Shown: positions 1 through 7,608 of the stretch, piece after piece | Layout: each line of letters opens with the position of its first letter | How positions within the stretch are numbered: the stretch's first letter is position 1 | Source of the DNA: Paenibacillus_AR mesotrionivorans | Lineage (GTDB): Bacteria; Bacillota; Bacilli; Paenibacillales; NBRC-103111 | Length of the DNA: 64,000 nucleotides | Direction: 5' to 3' | Assembly: GCF_046098205.1 (NCBI RefSeq) | Contig: NZ_JBJURJ010000013.1 | Coordinates: 124,001 to 188,000, forward strand | Notes under the pieces: generated by a model | Databases searched by the model: none | What the model was told of the DNA's origin: nothing | Seen by the model: the letters and a program-made list of their open reading frames with translations, nothing else | Made by a program: the position numbers and the translations under genes

Positions 1-65
1 GCGGCAGCCGCTTCGTACTCTTTCCACCCAAACGGCTCCCCCGGATTCACCGCGCGAGTCACCAT
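1..65 (-). CDS. 5' end of an unidentified protein, cut by the window edge
   Basis: An open frame begins with ATG at 65-63 on the minus strand and runs off the left edge after 21 complete codons. A purine-rich GGAGAGGGG ribosome binding site lies 8 nt upstream of the ATG, which supports a real translation start. The visible residues (MVTRAVNPGEPFGWKEYEAA) contain no motif I recognise. The gene would be transcribed away from the repeat array at 181-541, so that array may sit in or near its promoter region. The call depends only on the ribosome binding site and the open frame. Confidence 0.45.
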   Translation of the reverse strand, partial: MVTRAVNPGEPFGWKEYEAAA

Positions 66-180
66 GGAACCAACCCCTCTCCATATGCTGTTTGGTAAGA
101 GGTATATGGGGACACCCCCTAAAACATTCCCCCAATCAGAAAACTCTGTTGGGTAGGACGATGCTGAAGTTGATTTTCGT

Positions 181-541
181 CGCTAAGCGCTTCTGAGTTC
201 CGTTAGCGTTTAGAGGGATTTATGCGGTTTGGCCCCCTCTGCGCTAACGGAAATGAGCGACTCTTAGAAGCCAAAATCCGCCGTCATGGCGCGCTAACGG
301 AACTCAGCGACGCTTAGCGGGGGTAGCGGGGATGAAGGGGAGCAAAATGGGCGCTAAGAGCGGCTGAGTTCCGTTACAACTCAAATGGGGTTGTTTTCGG
401 CCGCTAAGCGCTTCTGAGTTCCGTTAGCGTTTGGAGGGTTTTATGTCGTTCGGCCCCCTGTGCGCTAACGGTACTCAGCGACTCTTAGGAGCCGAAATCC
501 GCTGCCGTGGCGCGCTAACGGAAATGAGCGACGCTTAGCGG
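181..541. repeat. Array of seven CTAACGGAA-type motifs in alternating orientation
   Basis: No gene is seen between 66 and 658. Instead, a motif of about 27 bp (minus-sense consensus CTAACGGAACTCAGCGACGC followed by TTAGCG) occurs seven times. The CTAACGG core is at 244 and 294; CCGTTA at 200, 371 and 421; CTAACGG again at 465 and 515. Same-orientation neighbours are exactly 50 bp apart. The 181-400 block is repeated as a 221-bp direct duplication from 402. The motif ends are inverted (CGCTAA/TTAGCG), so each copy can fold on itself. The same family recurs near 34.5 kb and 55 kb. Confidence 0.85.
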
Positions 542-585
542 GGGTAGCGAGGATGAAGGGGAGGGAAATGGGCGCTACAATTGGA

Positions 586-636
586 TTGACAGATGTGGTT
601 TACAGTTGTAGACTTGAGTAGTCTACAGTTGTAAAC
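586..636 (+). promoter_or_regulatory. blaI promoter with overlapping BlaI/MecI-type dyad operator
   Basis: A -35 box TTGACA (586-591) and a -10 box TAGACT (609-614) are separated by 17 bp. Two perfect copies of TACAGTTGTA (601-610 and 624-633) lie over and just after the -10 box. The whole stretch 598-636 is a near-perfect 39-bp dyad centred on TGAGT. TACA-N2-TGTA half sites are the known binding pattern of BlaI/MecI repressors, so autoregulation of the downstream pair is expected. Confidence 0.85.
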
Positions 637-658
637 TCAAAACCGGAGGTTAGTTATC

Positions 659-1039
659 ATGTCCTTATCCGATAAAATATCACCTGCCGAGCTGGAGGTT
701 ATGCATATTCTGTGGGAGCACAACTCCCCCGTTTCCTCCACGGAAATCCGCCGCAGGCTGCAAACCGCCAAGGGCTGGGAAAAATCCACAATCCTCACCT
801 TGGTCAGGCGCCTCCAGGAAAAAGGAGTGCTTTCCGCAGAAAAACGGGAGGTACTGTATTATTCCGCCAACCTGGGGGAACAGGAATATACCGCCGCCCA
901 AACGGAGGAAATGGTGAATAAGCTGTATCAGGGCAGCGCCAAAAATATGGTAGCCGCGCTGTACCAGGGGGGACGTTTGACCGAAAAGGACATCCGGGAG
1001 CTGAAGGAGCTGTTCCGGGTGGAGGGGCAGGATGAATAA
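659..1039 (+). CDS. BlaI/MecI-family transcriptional repressor
   Basis: A 126-residue winged-helix repressor of the BlaI/MecI/CopY family. Residues about 10-75 form the DNA-binding domain (start LSDKISPAELEVMHILWE, with the recognition region around KGWEKSTILTLVRRLQEKG). The C-terminal part is the dimerisation and cleavage region typical of this family. GGAGG lies 9 nt before the ATG. The gene overlaps the downstream M56 sensor-protease gene by 8 bp, the usual blaI-blaR1 arrangement. In that system the sensor protease triggers cleavage of the repressor. The dyad at 598-636 is the probable autoregulatory operator. No beta-lactamase gene is nearby, so the target genes are unknown. Confidence 0.9.
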   Translation: MSLSDKISPAELEVMHILWEHNSPVSSTEIRRRLQTAKGWEKSTILTLVRRLQEKGVLSAEKREVLYYSANLGEQEYTAAQTEEMVNKLYQGSAKNMVAALYQGGRLTEKDIRELKELFRVEGQDE

Positions 1040-3428
1040 CCTCCTGTCCGGCTGGCTGTCCCTCTCCATCTCCGGAACCCTCCTGGCTGTTGCCGTTTTG
1101 GCTGCCACCCCCTGGTTCCGCGGACGGATCTCCTATTCGTACCAATACGGCATCTGGATCCTGGTTATCCTTCGGTTTCTGTTCCCGGCGGCGCCGGAGA
1201 TGAATGGAATGACCGCCTTGGCCAATGGCGCTTCCTCGGTATGGCATTCGGTGATGTCTGAGCAAAGAGAGAATCCGGGTTCCCCGCTGCCTTCTGCAAC
1301 CGGCACTCAGCCTGGGTTGGCACCGGGGACGGAGGCGCAGAGCCTGACTCCCGCCGGAGAGGCCGGGCAGACGTCAGTGCGCCCAGGAACGGAAGCAGCA
1401 CCTTCCAGCCCCGGTGAAGCTGCACCAGCGGACTCGTGGGACTGGTCCGGGCTCGCGGATATTCTTCAGGCCTGCTGGCTGACCGGCGCAGTGGTGATGC
1501 TGGCTTGGAAAGCCGCCGCCTACCGCCGGTACAGACGTCTGCTTCTGCAGGACAGCCGCCCAGAATCAGCTCCGGCCGTGATTGAGGTGCTGAACCAATG
1601 CCGCAGGGAGTTGGGCATCCGGGAGGCTGTTCCCGTTTACCGGAGCCCCTTCGTGACGACCCCCATGATTATGGGCCTGATCCGCCCGGCGGTGCTGCTC
1701 CCGGAAGGGAACTGGGCCAGCCGGGAGTTGAGGTTCATGTTCCTTCATGAGCTGACCCACTGCCGCAGGCAGGATCTGCCGGTCAAATGGCTGGTGCAGC
1801 TTGCAGTATGCCTGCATTGGTTCAACCCGGCGGTATATTGGGCTGCCCGGCATATGGACCGCCTCTGCGAGCTTGCCTGCGACGAAGCTGTAGTCCGCCA
1901 CATGAGTCCGTCCGACAAACAAGGCTACGGCGAAACCCTGATCGCCCTTGCCGCCTCACCGGGGGGCCGGCACTCCTCCATGCTGGGCGCAATGACCCGG
2001 GAGGGGCGTGACCTGAAGGAGCGTCTGGTCTCCATTATGAGATCCGGGGCGCGGAAGAATTCCGTGAAGCTGGGGGTACTGCTTTTGGCTGTTGCCGCTG
2101 CCGCCGCATTCTTTTTGGGGTACCAGCGGCAGCCGGAGGTGAACCGTTACGAGTATGGCTTCGCCCAATTCAGCATTCACAATGTGCAGCTGGGGGAACG
2201 TTTTGCAGATATCGATACGTCCCAATTCTTCGAGGCGGATGAAGCCACAAAGCAGAGCTTGGGCGAAAAATACCAATACGTGGCCCAGCAGATTATGCTC
2301 AAAATCAGAGCGGACGGCCGGATCACCGGTATTCACGGTGATGTCTATGAAAATGGCTTTACCATGCCTTTTTTCACTATGGAGAAGGCGGAGTTAGGCT
2401 CCGGGCCGGTTGTGACCACGATGTCCCAGGTAGCAGACCGGCTGGGTGAAGCCCCCAGGTCCTGGTATGACCGGGGACAGCAGCTCAAGTCCGCCCGTTA
2501 CGAGGACAAGGAGAATGGCATCGCCGTAAGCTTTGTTTACTCTGCTTCGGATGACAGGCTGGTCTGGGTGATTAGCGAATACACCTCCGACCCTGGCCCG
2601 GAAGGTATCCGCTCCTTGTATCCGCTGGAAAGTATCGCAAACTACCGGACGCCTTATGTGGGCAACAATAGTCGGGTTTCCCAGATTTCAGGCAGATTGC
2701 CCGTCCCCCACCGGAATTTCATGCAGCGATTTATGGCCCTGCAGACAACGGCGCAGCCTTACGGGCTCACCTTGTATTACGAAGCAGCCCATCCCGCATC
2801 CAGCGGGCCTGCAGGCAACCACGGCATCCCTCTGGATGATCCCGCAACCAGATTCGGCAAGGTCATGCGCAGCAATGCCCTGGTGCTTTTCAGCATGATA
2901 GACAATCTGGAGCAGGCTACCTTCTCCTTCCGTCCGGACATGTCCGGGAACGTGCTGGACCAGCAGGCGTATCCCGTCTCCTACACTTTCCACAGAACGG
3001 ACTTCGCCCGCTACGGGGATCTGTCCGAGCTGGGCCGGGATCTGAAGCGGCTGGAGCAGATGCTGCTGGACGGAGTCGGCGGTTCGGAGTCTGGTCTGCA
3101 GAATATGACCGAGGAAGAACTTAATCGGCTGAAGCCCATGGTACGGGAACTGTTTACGGCATATTTGGATAAAGAAACCCTTGCCTCCGTGCCGCCTGAA
3201 CAACGAATCAAGAATTTTCAAATCCATCAGGAATTACGGATTTTTAAGAATGACAGCAATGTCTATTTTGTGGTCACATATGATACCCTGGCAGAAACGG
3301 AGCGCTTTGTGGTCGCCGGCGGTGGCGAGCTGGATCAGGAAGGCTGGCTAAGGAACCGCACACTCTATGTCTCCCTCGAAAAAAGCGGAGGCGGCTATAA
3401 AATCGGCAGTCTGAGCTCAGGACCCTAA
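1032..3428 (+). CDS. BlaR1-like M56 membrane metalloprotease with DUF4825-like extracellular region
   Basis: A 798-residue membrane sensor-protease. Hydrophobic segments lie near residues 10-25, 37-55, 145-165 and 345-365. A Pro/Ser/Ala-rich stretch lies around residues 75-135. The zinc protease motif HELTH is at 239-243, followed by a conserved downstream stretch with LACDEA, which probably supplies the third zinc ligand. The long outer region (about 370-798) has no obvious penicillin-binding SxxK domain. Instead a YRTPYVGNNSRV stretch near residue 538 resembles DUF4825, a domain of Bacillota membrane proteins. The ligand is therefore probably not a beta-lactam sensed through a BlaR1 penicillin-binding domain. 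Translation is probably coupled to the repressor gene through the 8-bp overlap. Family assignment is firm; the signal sensed is unknown. Confidence 0.85.
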   Translation: MNNLLSGWLSLSISGTLLAVAVLAATPWFRGRISYSYQYGIWILVILRFLFPAAPEMNGMTALANGASSVWHSVMSEQRENPGSPLPSATGTQPGLAPGTEAQSLTPAGEAGQTSVRPGTEAAPSSPGEAAPADSWDWSGLADILQACWLTGAVVMLAWKAAAYRRYRRLLLQDSRPESAPAVIEVLNQCRRELGIREAVPVYRSPFVTTPMIMGLIRPAVLLPEGNWASRELRFMFLHELTHCRRQDLPVKWLVQLAVCLHWFNPAVYWAARHMDRLCELACDEAVVRHMSPSDKQGYGETLIALAASPGGRHSSMLGAMTREGRDLKERLVSIMRSGARKNSVKLGVLLLAVAAAAAFFLGYQRQPEVNRYEYGFAQFSIHNVQLGERFADIDTSQFFEADEATKQSLGEKYQYVAQQIMLKIRADGRITGIHGDVYENGFTMPFFTMEKAELGSGPVVTTMSQVADRLGEAPRSWYDRGQQLKSARYEDKENGIAVSFVYSASDDRLVWVISEYTSDPGPEGIRSLYPLESIANYRTPYVGNNSRVSQISGRLPVPHRNFMQRFMALQTTAQPYGLTLYYEAAHPASSGPAGNHGIPLDDPATRFGKVMRSNALVLFSMIDNLEQATFSFRPDMSGNVLDQQAYPVSYTFHRTDFARYGDLSELGRDLKRLEQMLLDGVGGSESGLQNMTEEELNRLKPMVRELFTAYLDKETLASVPPEQRIKNFQIHQELRIFKNDSNVYFVVTYDTLAETERFVVAGGGELDQEGWLRNRTLYVSLEKSGGGYKIGSLSSGP

Positions 3429-3506
3429 ATGCCGACGGGCCCTGGCGTGGCGATGGAGAGTGATGCTGGAGCCTGAGCCGGAGTCTCGCGTGAACGCTTA
3501 AGGAAT

Positions 3507-3560
3507 CTAACGGCAGTGGGAGCCGCTATTCGGGCAAAAAAGAGCGTTGGCTTCCGTTAG
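3507..3560. repeat. Single inverted pair of the CTAACGG repeat family
   Basis: CTAACGG (3507-3513) and CCGTTAG (3554-3560) face each other across an insert containing GCCGCTATTCGGGCAAAAA. This resembles one half of the longer quartet at 34438-34630, which shares the CGCTATTT..GCAAAAA tail. It lies in the 286-bp gap between the M56 gene and murI, which otherwise holds only a terminator. Confidence 0.5.
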
Positions 3561-3644
3561 AACCTGCGCTGCCGCTTTCAAGGCTCTCATCACACATCCA
3601 GCTGCGGCTTAGCCGGCCGCTGCCTCGCATCGGCTCAGTTCACC

Positions 3645-3680
3645 AAAAAAAGCAAGGGCCATTACGCCCTTGCTTTTTTT
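3645..3680. terminator. Bidirectional intrinsic terminator between M56 gene and murI
   Basis: Perfect 8-bp stem GCAAGGGC (3652-3659) / GCCCTTGC (3666-3673) with a 6-nt loop. It is flanked by seven A on the left and seven T on the right, so it can end transcription of both convergent genes. Confidence 0.9.
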
Positions 3681-3714
3681 GTGTGCGGATATGCCGCCGC
3701 CTTCCGGCAGCCGC

Positions 3715-4542
3715 TTAAGGATTGACCATTTGGATGACGGGCATATCCACCCGGGACACCGGAACCGGAATGCCCAACCACGATTCGGCTATGGTGCGGA
3801 ACAAGGAATGGGACCCGCTGCAGAAAAACCGGTGCCGGGGTTTGATCCGGCTGCGGTTCTCCAGATGCTGCGAATAGAGGATCGTGCTGATTTCCCGTGC
3901 GGTTTCGTCTGCAGAATTGATCAGGGCCACCGATTTGCCCATACATTCCGCGATGTAGGAACGCAAAAACGGATAATGCGTGCAGCCCAGAATCAGGCAA
4001 TCCAGCGCCAACCCCCGCAGCGGGGCAAGTGCTTCGTACACGGCCAGCTGCGCTTCCTCCGACTGGTAGCGGCCTTCCTCTACCAGAGGGACAAAGGAGG
4101 GACAAGCCAGGCTGACCACATCGATGTCCGGAGCGATTCGCCGGAGGGCTTCTTCGTACGCGCCGCTGCGGATGGTTCCCGTGGTGCCGATGACACCGAC
4201 GGACCGGGTTCTGGAATGTTTGATGGCTGCCCGTGCCCCAGGCTGGATCACGCCCACCACCGGTATCGCAATGGAGGCCTGAAGCGGGGCCAGGGCTGCA
4301 GCAGTTGCCGTATTGCAGGCCAGCACGATCATTTTCGGACGGTAAAGCAGCAGAAAATCAATGATTTGCCTGGTAAACATCAATACCTCACCGGGTGTTC
4401 GGGGGCCGTACGGGGCACGGGCCGTGTCGCCGAAGTAGAGGATTTCCTCCTTGGGCAATTGGCGCATGATCTCGCTGGCCACCGTCAATCCCCCCACACC
4501 CGAGTCCAATACCGCTATGGCCTGCTGCACGGATACACGCAT
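3715..4542 (-). CDS. murI: Glutamate racemase
   Basis: A 275-residue cofactor-independent racemase that converts L- to D-glutamate for peptidoglycan. The N-terminal VLDSGVGGLTV motif (about residues 11-21) is characteristic. The two catalytic cysteines are visible: C76 in LACNTA and C187 in LGCTHYP. The FGDTARAPYG block near residue 40 is also conserved. Length is typical for the family. The ATG at 4542 has a weak AAAGG-type site; a GTG four codons later is possible. The gene stands alone, convergent with the M56 protease gene and followed by the terminator at 3645-3680. Cell-wall context with the neighbouring deacetylase is suggestive only. Confidence 0.95.
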   Translation of the reverse strand: MRVSVQQAIAVLDSGVGGLTVASEIMRQLPKEEILYFGDTARAPYGPRTPGEVLMFTRQIIDFLLLYRPKMIVLACNTATAAALAPLQASIAIPVVGVIQPGARAAIKHSRTRSVGVIGTTGTIRSGAYEEALRRIAPDIDVVSLACPSFVPLVEEGRYQSEEAQLAVYEALAPLRGLALDCLILGCTHYPFLRSYIAECMGKSVALINSADETAREISTILYSQHLENRSRIKPRHRFFCSGSHSLFRTIAESWLGIPVPVSRVDMPVIQMVNP

Positions 4543-4645
4543 CCTTTGCCTATAAGGTGAGTTTACAGCGTTATAACCCTTCTTCAGGATATGAACGCCC
4601 CCGCCAAAAGGTACCGCATAAACGCGTAGACAGGCTCAACAGGCT

Positions 4646-5659
4646 TTATTGCATCAGCTCATCCAGGGTGCCGAAGGAATACCCTTCTTTCTTCACATCC
4701 TTGATGATCCGATCAAGTGCTTCTATATTCTCCTCCGAACCTTGATGCATCAAAATGATGTTGCCCTCATGCAAGCCGTTCATGATGTCGTTGTAAGGCT
4801 CCTCCGCCCCGCCTGCCCGAGGCTCCCAATCCCGCATGGCCGTGGACCAGAAGACGGAGGTGTAGCCTTTTTCACTGACCAGATCCAACAGCCTCATGCT
4901 GTATTTGCCGTAAGGAAAACGGAAAACCTGTGCCACCGGCTTGCCTGTGGTCTCCTTGATCAAAGCGGCAAAATCATCGATTTCCTTCATGGCCGCCTCT
5001 TCGGAAATTTCAGTCATATCCTTATGGGTCATGGTATGGTTGCCGATGGTATGGCCCTCTTCCACTACTTTTTTGGCAAAATCGGGATAAGCCTTCACAT
5101 TGTAGCCCACCAAAAAGAAGGTGACCTTCACATCATTGTCCTTCAAAATTTGCAGCAGCTTGTCCGATTCGCCCATAGGACCGCCAGTATCAAAGGTCAA
5201 GTAAACGGTTTTGCCGGTGCCTACCCATACCGCTTTTTTGTTGGGGGACAGGTCCTTTACCTCTCCGGGGAAGCCGGGGACCTGATGGTCCTTCTTCTTC
5301 ATGTAATACCAGGAATAGGCCTTGGTATCCTTGCCCGGTTTTACCGCAGGAGCGGAAACGGCTGGTTTGGCAGCCGCGGAAGGGGATGGAGCCTGGGTAA
5401 CAGCTGCGCTTGGTGACGGAGAAGCGGCTTCCGCAGAAGGCGAAGCAGACGGAGCCGCAGTGGGCGTCGGCACAGGCGAAGCGGTAGCGGCAATAGAGGC
5501 AGAAGCTGCCGGAGAAGCGGAGGCGACCGGCGCAGACGGGGCAACCGAAGCGGCAGAGGTGGTCCCCGGTGCAGCCTGGTCCTCCGAGCAGGCAGATAAT
5601 GCGGCAGCGGCGAGCAGTATGGCAGTTGCAGTAAGAGCCACATAACGGGCTTTTGGCAT
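4646..5659 (-). CDS. PdaA-like polysaccharide deacetylase, predicted lipoprotein
   Basis: A 337-residue protein with a lipoprotein signal (LSAC lipobox, Cys24). An Ala/Pro/Ser-rich low-complexity linker covers about residues 30-110, followed by a NodB-type deacetylase domain (about 145-337). Motif 1 reads LTFDTGG, with D157 kept but the usual second Asp replaced by Thr. The metal-binding motif HTIGNHTMTH (H208, H212) is present. Domain order and motifs resemble B. subtilis PdaA, which deacetylates muramic acid in making spore-cortex muramic lactam and also deviates at the second Asp (Asn there). Unlike PdaA it is probably lipid-anchored. GGAGG precedes the ATG by 9 nt. A sporulation role is inference from similarity. 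Confidence 0.8.
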   Translation of the reverse strand: MPKARYVALTATAILLAAAALSACSEDQAAPGTTSAASVAPSAPVASASPAASASIAATASPVPTPTAAPSASPSAEAASPSPSAAVTQAPSPSAAAKPAVSAPAVKPGKDTKAYSWYYMKKKDHQVPGFPGEVKDLSPNKKAVWVGTGKTVYLTFDTGGPMGESDKLLQILKDNDVKVTFFLVGYNVKAYPDFAKKVVEEGHTIGNHTMTHKDMTEISEEAAMKEIDDFAALIKETTGKPVAQVFRFPYGKYSMRLLDLVSEKGYTSVFWSTAMRDWEPRAGGAEEPYNDIMNGLHEGNIILMHQGSEENIEALDRIIKDVKKEGYSFGTLDELMQ

Positions 5660-5741
5660 AATGAGCTTCCTCCTGTCTCTTGGAGTTGTACGCTAACCCA
5701 TTCGACATGCTCCGAGGAAATTCCTGTTTATGGGACCCGAT

Positions 5742-6317
5742 TCACGGTGTTTCCGGCTTGCGTTTGGCCCGGAACCGGCGCACCTTCATCAGATTGCCGC
5801 ACATGGTATCGTCGCAGAAACGTTTGGTCCTGCTGCGGGTATCATCATAGAACACCCACAAACAATCGGGGTTATCGCAGATCCGGATCCGGCCGGGTTC
5901 GTTATGAGCCAGCATCCTGGCGAACGATGCAGCCACAGCCCCCTGCACCTCCGCCCAGCCCTGTCCCTGCCGCTCCTCCTCCAGCCGGTAAGGGGGACAG
6001 GCCTCATGGCCGCTATTTTCGGATACCTCCACCTCCAGACGGTACGATACGCAGAAGGTTTCCATATAACCGTTCAGCTTATCCAGGTCCTCCAATGTGA
6101 GTGTTTCCCCGCGGACCAGCCGCTCCGTCAGCTGCCTGAGCCACTGGCGCAGCTCCCGCATCTCCTTGAGCTCCAGGGGAGACAGGGGGAAGGCAGCGGA
6201 CAGCTGCCACGTATCCAGCAACCGGTTCACCATATCCACTCGCTCCAGCCGGTCCTCATCCTTCCCCGTACCTCTCCAGTCATGATAATCCGTATTCAAA
6301 AAATCCAGCCATAACAT
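5742..6317 (-). CDS. ABATE-domain protein with CGNR zinc finger
   Basis: A protein of about 191 residues. The N-terminal region begins MLWLDFLNTD and fits the ABATE domain. The C-terminal zinc finger has the pattern C-x4-C-x13-C-x4-C, ending CDDTMCGNLMKVRRFR, the CGNR signature. These proteins are presumed stress-related transcription regulators, with ABATE as a ligand-binding module. A TTG start at 6323 is possible, but the ATG at 6317 is preferred because AAGG sits 6 nt upstream. No obvious target gene is adjacent; a DinB gene is divergent across a 197-bp gap in which I see no other feature. Confidence 0.8.
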   Translation of the reverse strand: MLWLDFLNTDYHDWRGTGKDEDRLERVDMVNRLLDTWQLSAAFPLSPLELKEMRELRQWLRQLTERLVRGETLTLEDLDKLNGYMETFCVSYRLEVEVSENSGHEACPPYRLEEERQGQGWAEVQGAVAASFARMLAHNEPGRIRICDNPDCLWVFYDDTRSRTKRFCDDTMCGNLMKVRRFRAKRKPETP

Positions 6318-6514
6318 GTCCAACCTTGCTCATCCTCTCGTCCTGTTGCGGATAGAACGGTTATATGTAATGTTTCCGCTTGCAGGAAGGTTTTCCCTAT
6401 GATAAAGTGATATTGCAAGTAACCACCTTATCCCTATTTAGATAGTTACAGAAATGTCGTGCATATGTTTCTACACACCACTATACCAATTCAAAAGCCG
6501 GGAGGAAATCATTT

Positions 6515-7006
6515 ATGTCTCATGACCGTTTGTCCATGCTGCTTGCCATGCGGGACCAAAGCTGGAATGCAGAAGGCGGCTGGTGCGTCAATTTGGAGTC
6601 TGCCCTGAAAGGAACCACAGCGGCGCAATCTGTATGGAAGCCGGCTTCCCAGGGGAACAGCATCCGCCAGCTGGTCAATCATTTGAATTTTTATAATGAA
6701 CGGCTGGCCTACAAGCTGGAGGAAACCCCGAATCCGCCCAAGGCCAACACCAATCTGGACACCTTCGGGGAAAATCCGGAAGCCGATGAGGCGGATTGGC
6801 AGGCTTGCCTGAAGCGGACGGAGGAGGTTGCCGCCAGACTGCGCAAGGCTCTCGGCGCTTTGACGGACGAGGACTTAAGCCGCCCCTTTGGTGAGGGGAC
6901 ACTGCTGGACTACCTCATCGGCTGGCTCCCCCATGACCTGTTTCACACGGGCCAAATTGTCCAGCTGCGCAGAATGCAGGAGGCTTGGACCATCCAGTTC
7001 GACTAA
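6515..7006 (+). CDS. DinB-family putative metal-dependent protein
   Basis: A 163-residue four-helix-bundle protein of the DinB/YfiT-like superfamily. The three expected metal-binding histidines can be seen: one in RQLVNHLNFYNERL (about residue 55) and two in the C-terminal LPHDLFHTGQIVQLRR helix. Members include thiol S-transferases and damage-inducible proteins, but most have no known substrate. The start is supported by GGGAGG upstream of the ATG. It appears to be a single-gene unit. A function more specific than the superfamily cannot be assigned. Confidence 0.8.
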   Translation: MSHDRLSMLLAMRDQSWNAEGGWCVNLESALKGTTAAQSVWKPASQGNSIRQLVNHLNFYNERLAYKLEETPNPPKANTNLDTFGENPEADEADWQACLKRTEEVAARLRKALGALTDEDLSRPFGEGTLLDYLIGWLPHDLFHTGQIVQLRRMQEAWTIQFD

Positions 7007-7247
7007 GGTAGGATAACGTCTGTCTGAACAGCCCGCATGAGGCATCCTTGAACCCCCTGTTCGCCCTATGCGGCGTTACTGATGCTTGACGTCCCCCCGG
7101 TACACCTTCACAAAAGTGTTTTTGCCCGGAACAAAGATTCAAAATAATCTGCTCCCCTCAAGGTTTTCAGACACACCCTGGTTTGGATCAGATTGGAAAA
7201 ACCTAAGAGGGCCGCGTACGCAGGAGCGTTACTTCCAGCCTCTTCCG

Positions 7248-7430
7248 AAATGCAAAAGTGCATGTATTTATTAAACAAACCTTGGTTTTTCCGGTCTATC
7301 CTGCAAAAGTGCAGTTATTTCCCTCAGATGGAAGCAACATGGAACCCTCGGCGGATAATAGCTGCACTTTTGCATTTGGGGTGCAGATAGAAGCGGTGAT
7401 CCAGCAGAATAGATGCACTTTTGCATTTCG
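7248..7430. repeat. Repeat quartet of TGCAAAAGTGCA motifs (copy 1)
   Basis: The 12-bp core occurs forward at 7251 and 7302 and reversed (TGCACTTTTGCA) at 7363 and 7414. Spacings are 51, 61 and 51 bp. The full motif is about 20 bp (ATGCAAAAGTGCAGTTATTT), while the filler sequence differs between copies. An identical layout occurs at 44930-45110. The 602-bp gap 7007-7608 holds no convincing gene, only this element and a terminator. Confidence 0.9.
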
Positions 7431-7522
7431 GATGCACGGAGAGGCGGAGTTCCCGTGGATGAAAAGCAAAACGAGGCTGCATAAAGGAGCAGCTGGAGCG
7501 TGTCCAGGAATTGAAGATACTT

Positions 7523-7562
7523 AAAAACCCCTGAGCCGCTCCACTGGGCGGTCAGGGGTTTT
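7523..7562. terminator. Bidirectional intrinsic terminator downstream of melA
   Basis: AAAAACCCCTGA (7523-7534) pairs with TCAGGGGTTTT (7552-7562) around a GC-rich loop. A- and T-tracts on both sides allow termination in either direction; it lies 47 bp after the melA stop. Confidence 0.85.
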
Positions 7563-7608
7563 AACATTTATGCGGTCAGCCAAACCAAACGCGGTGCCGC
7601 AAGGCGGC

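Noticed and set aside
181..580. CRISPR-like regular repeats
   Set aside because: Copies alternate in orientation, are imperfect, and the spacers are part of a 221-bp duplication; there are no cas genes.
1032..3428. Classical BlaR1 beta-lactam sensor
   Set aside because: No penicillin-binding domain motifs (SxxK, KTG) were found in the outer region, and no beta-lactamase gene is nearby.
5322..5645. Ala-rich plus-strand open frame opposite the deacetylase linker
   Set aside because: It is the antisense shadow of the Ala/Pro/Ser low-complexity region; no ribosome binding site and no homology.
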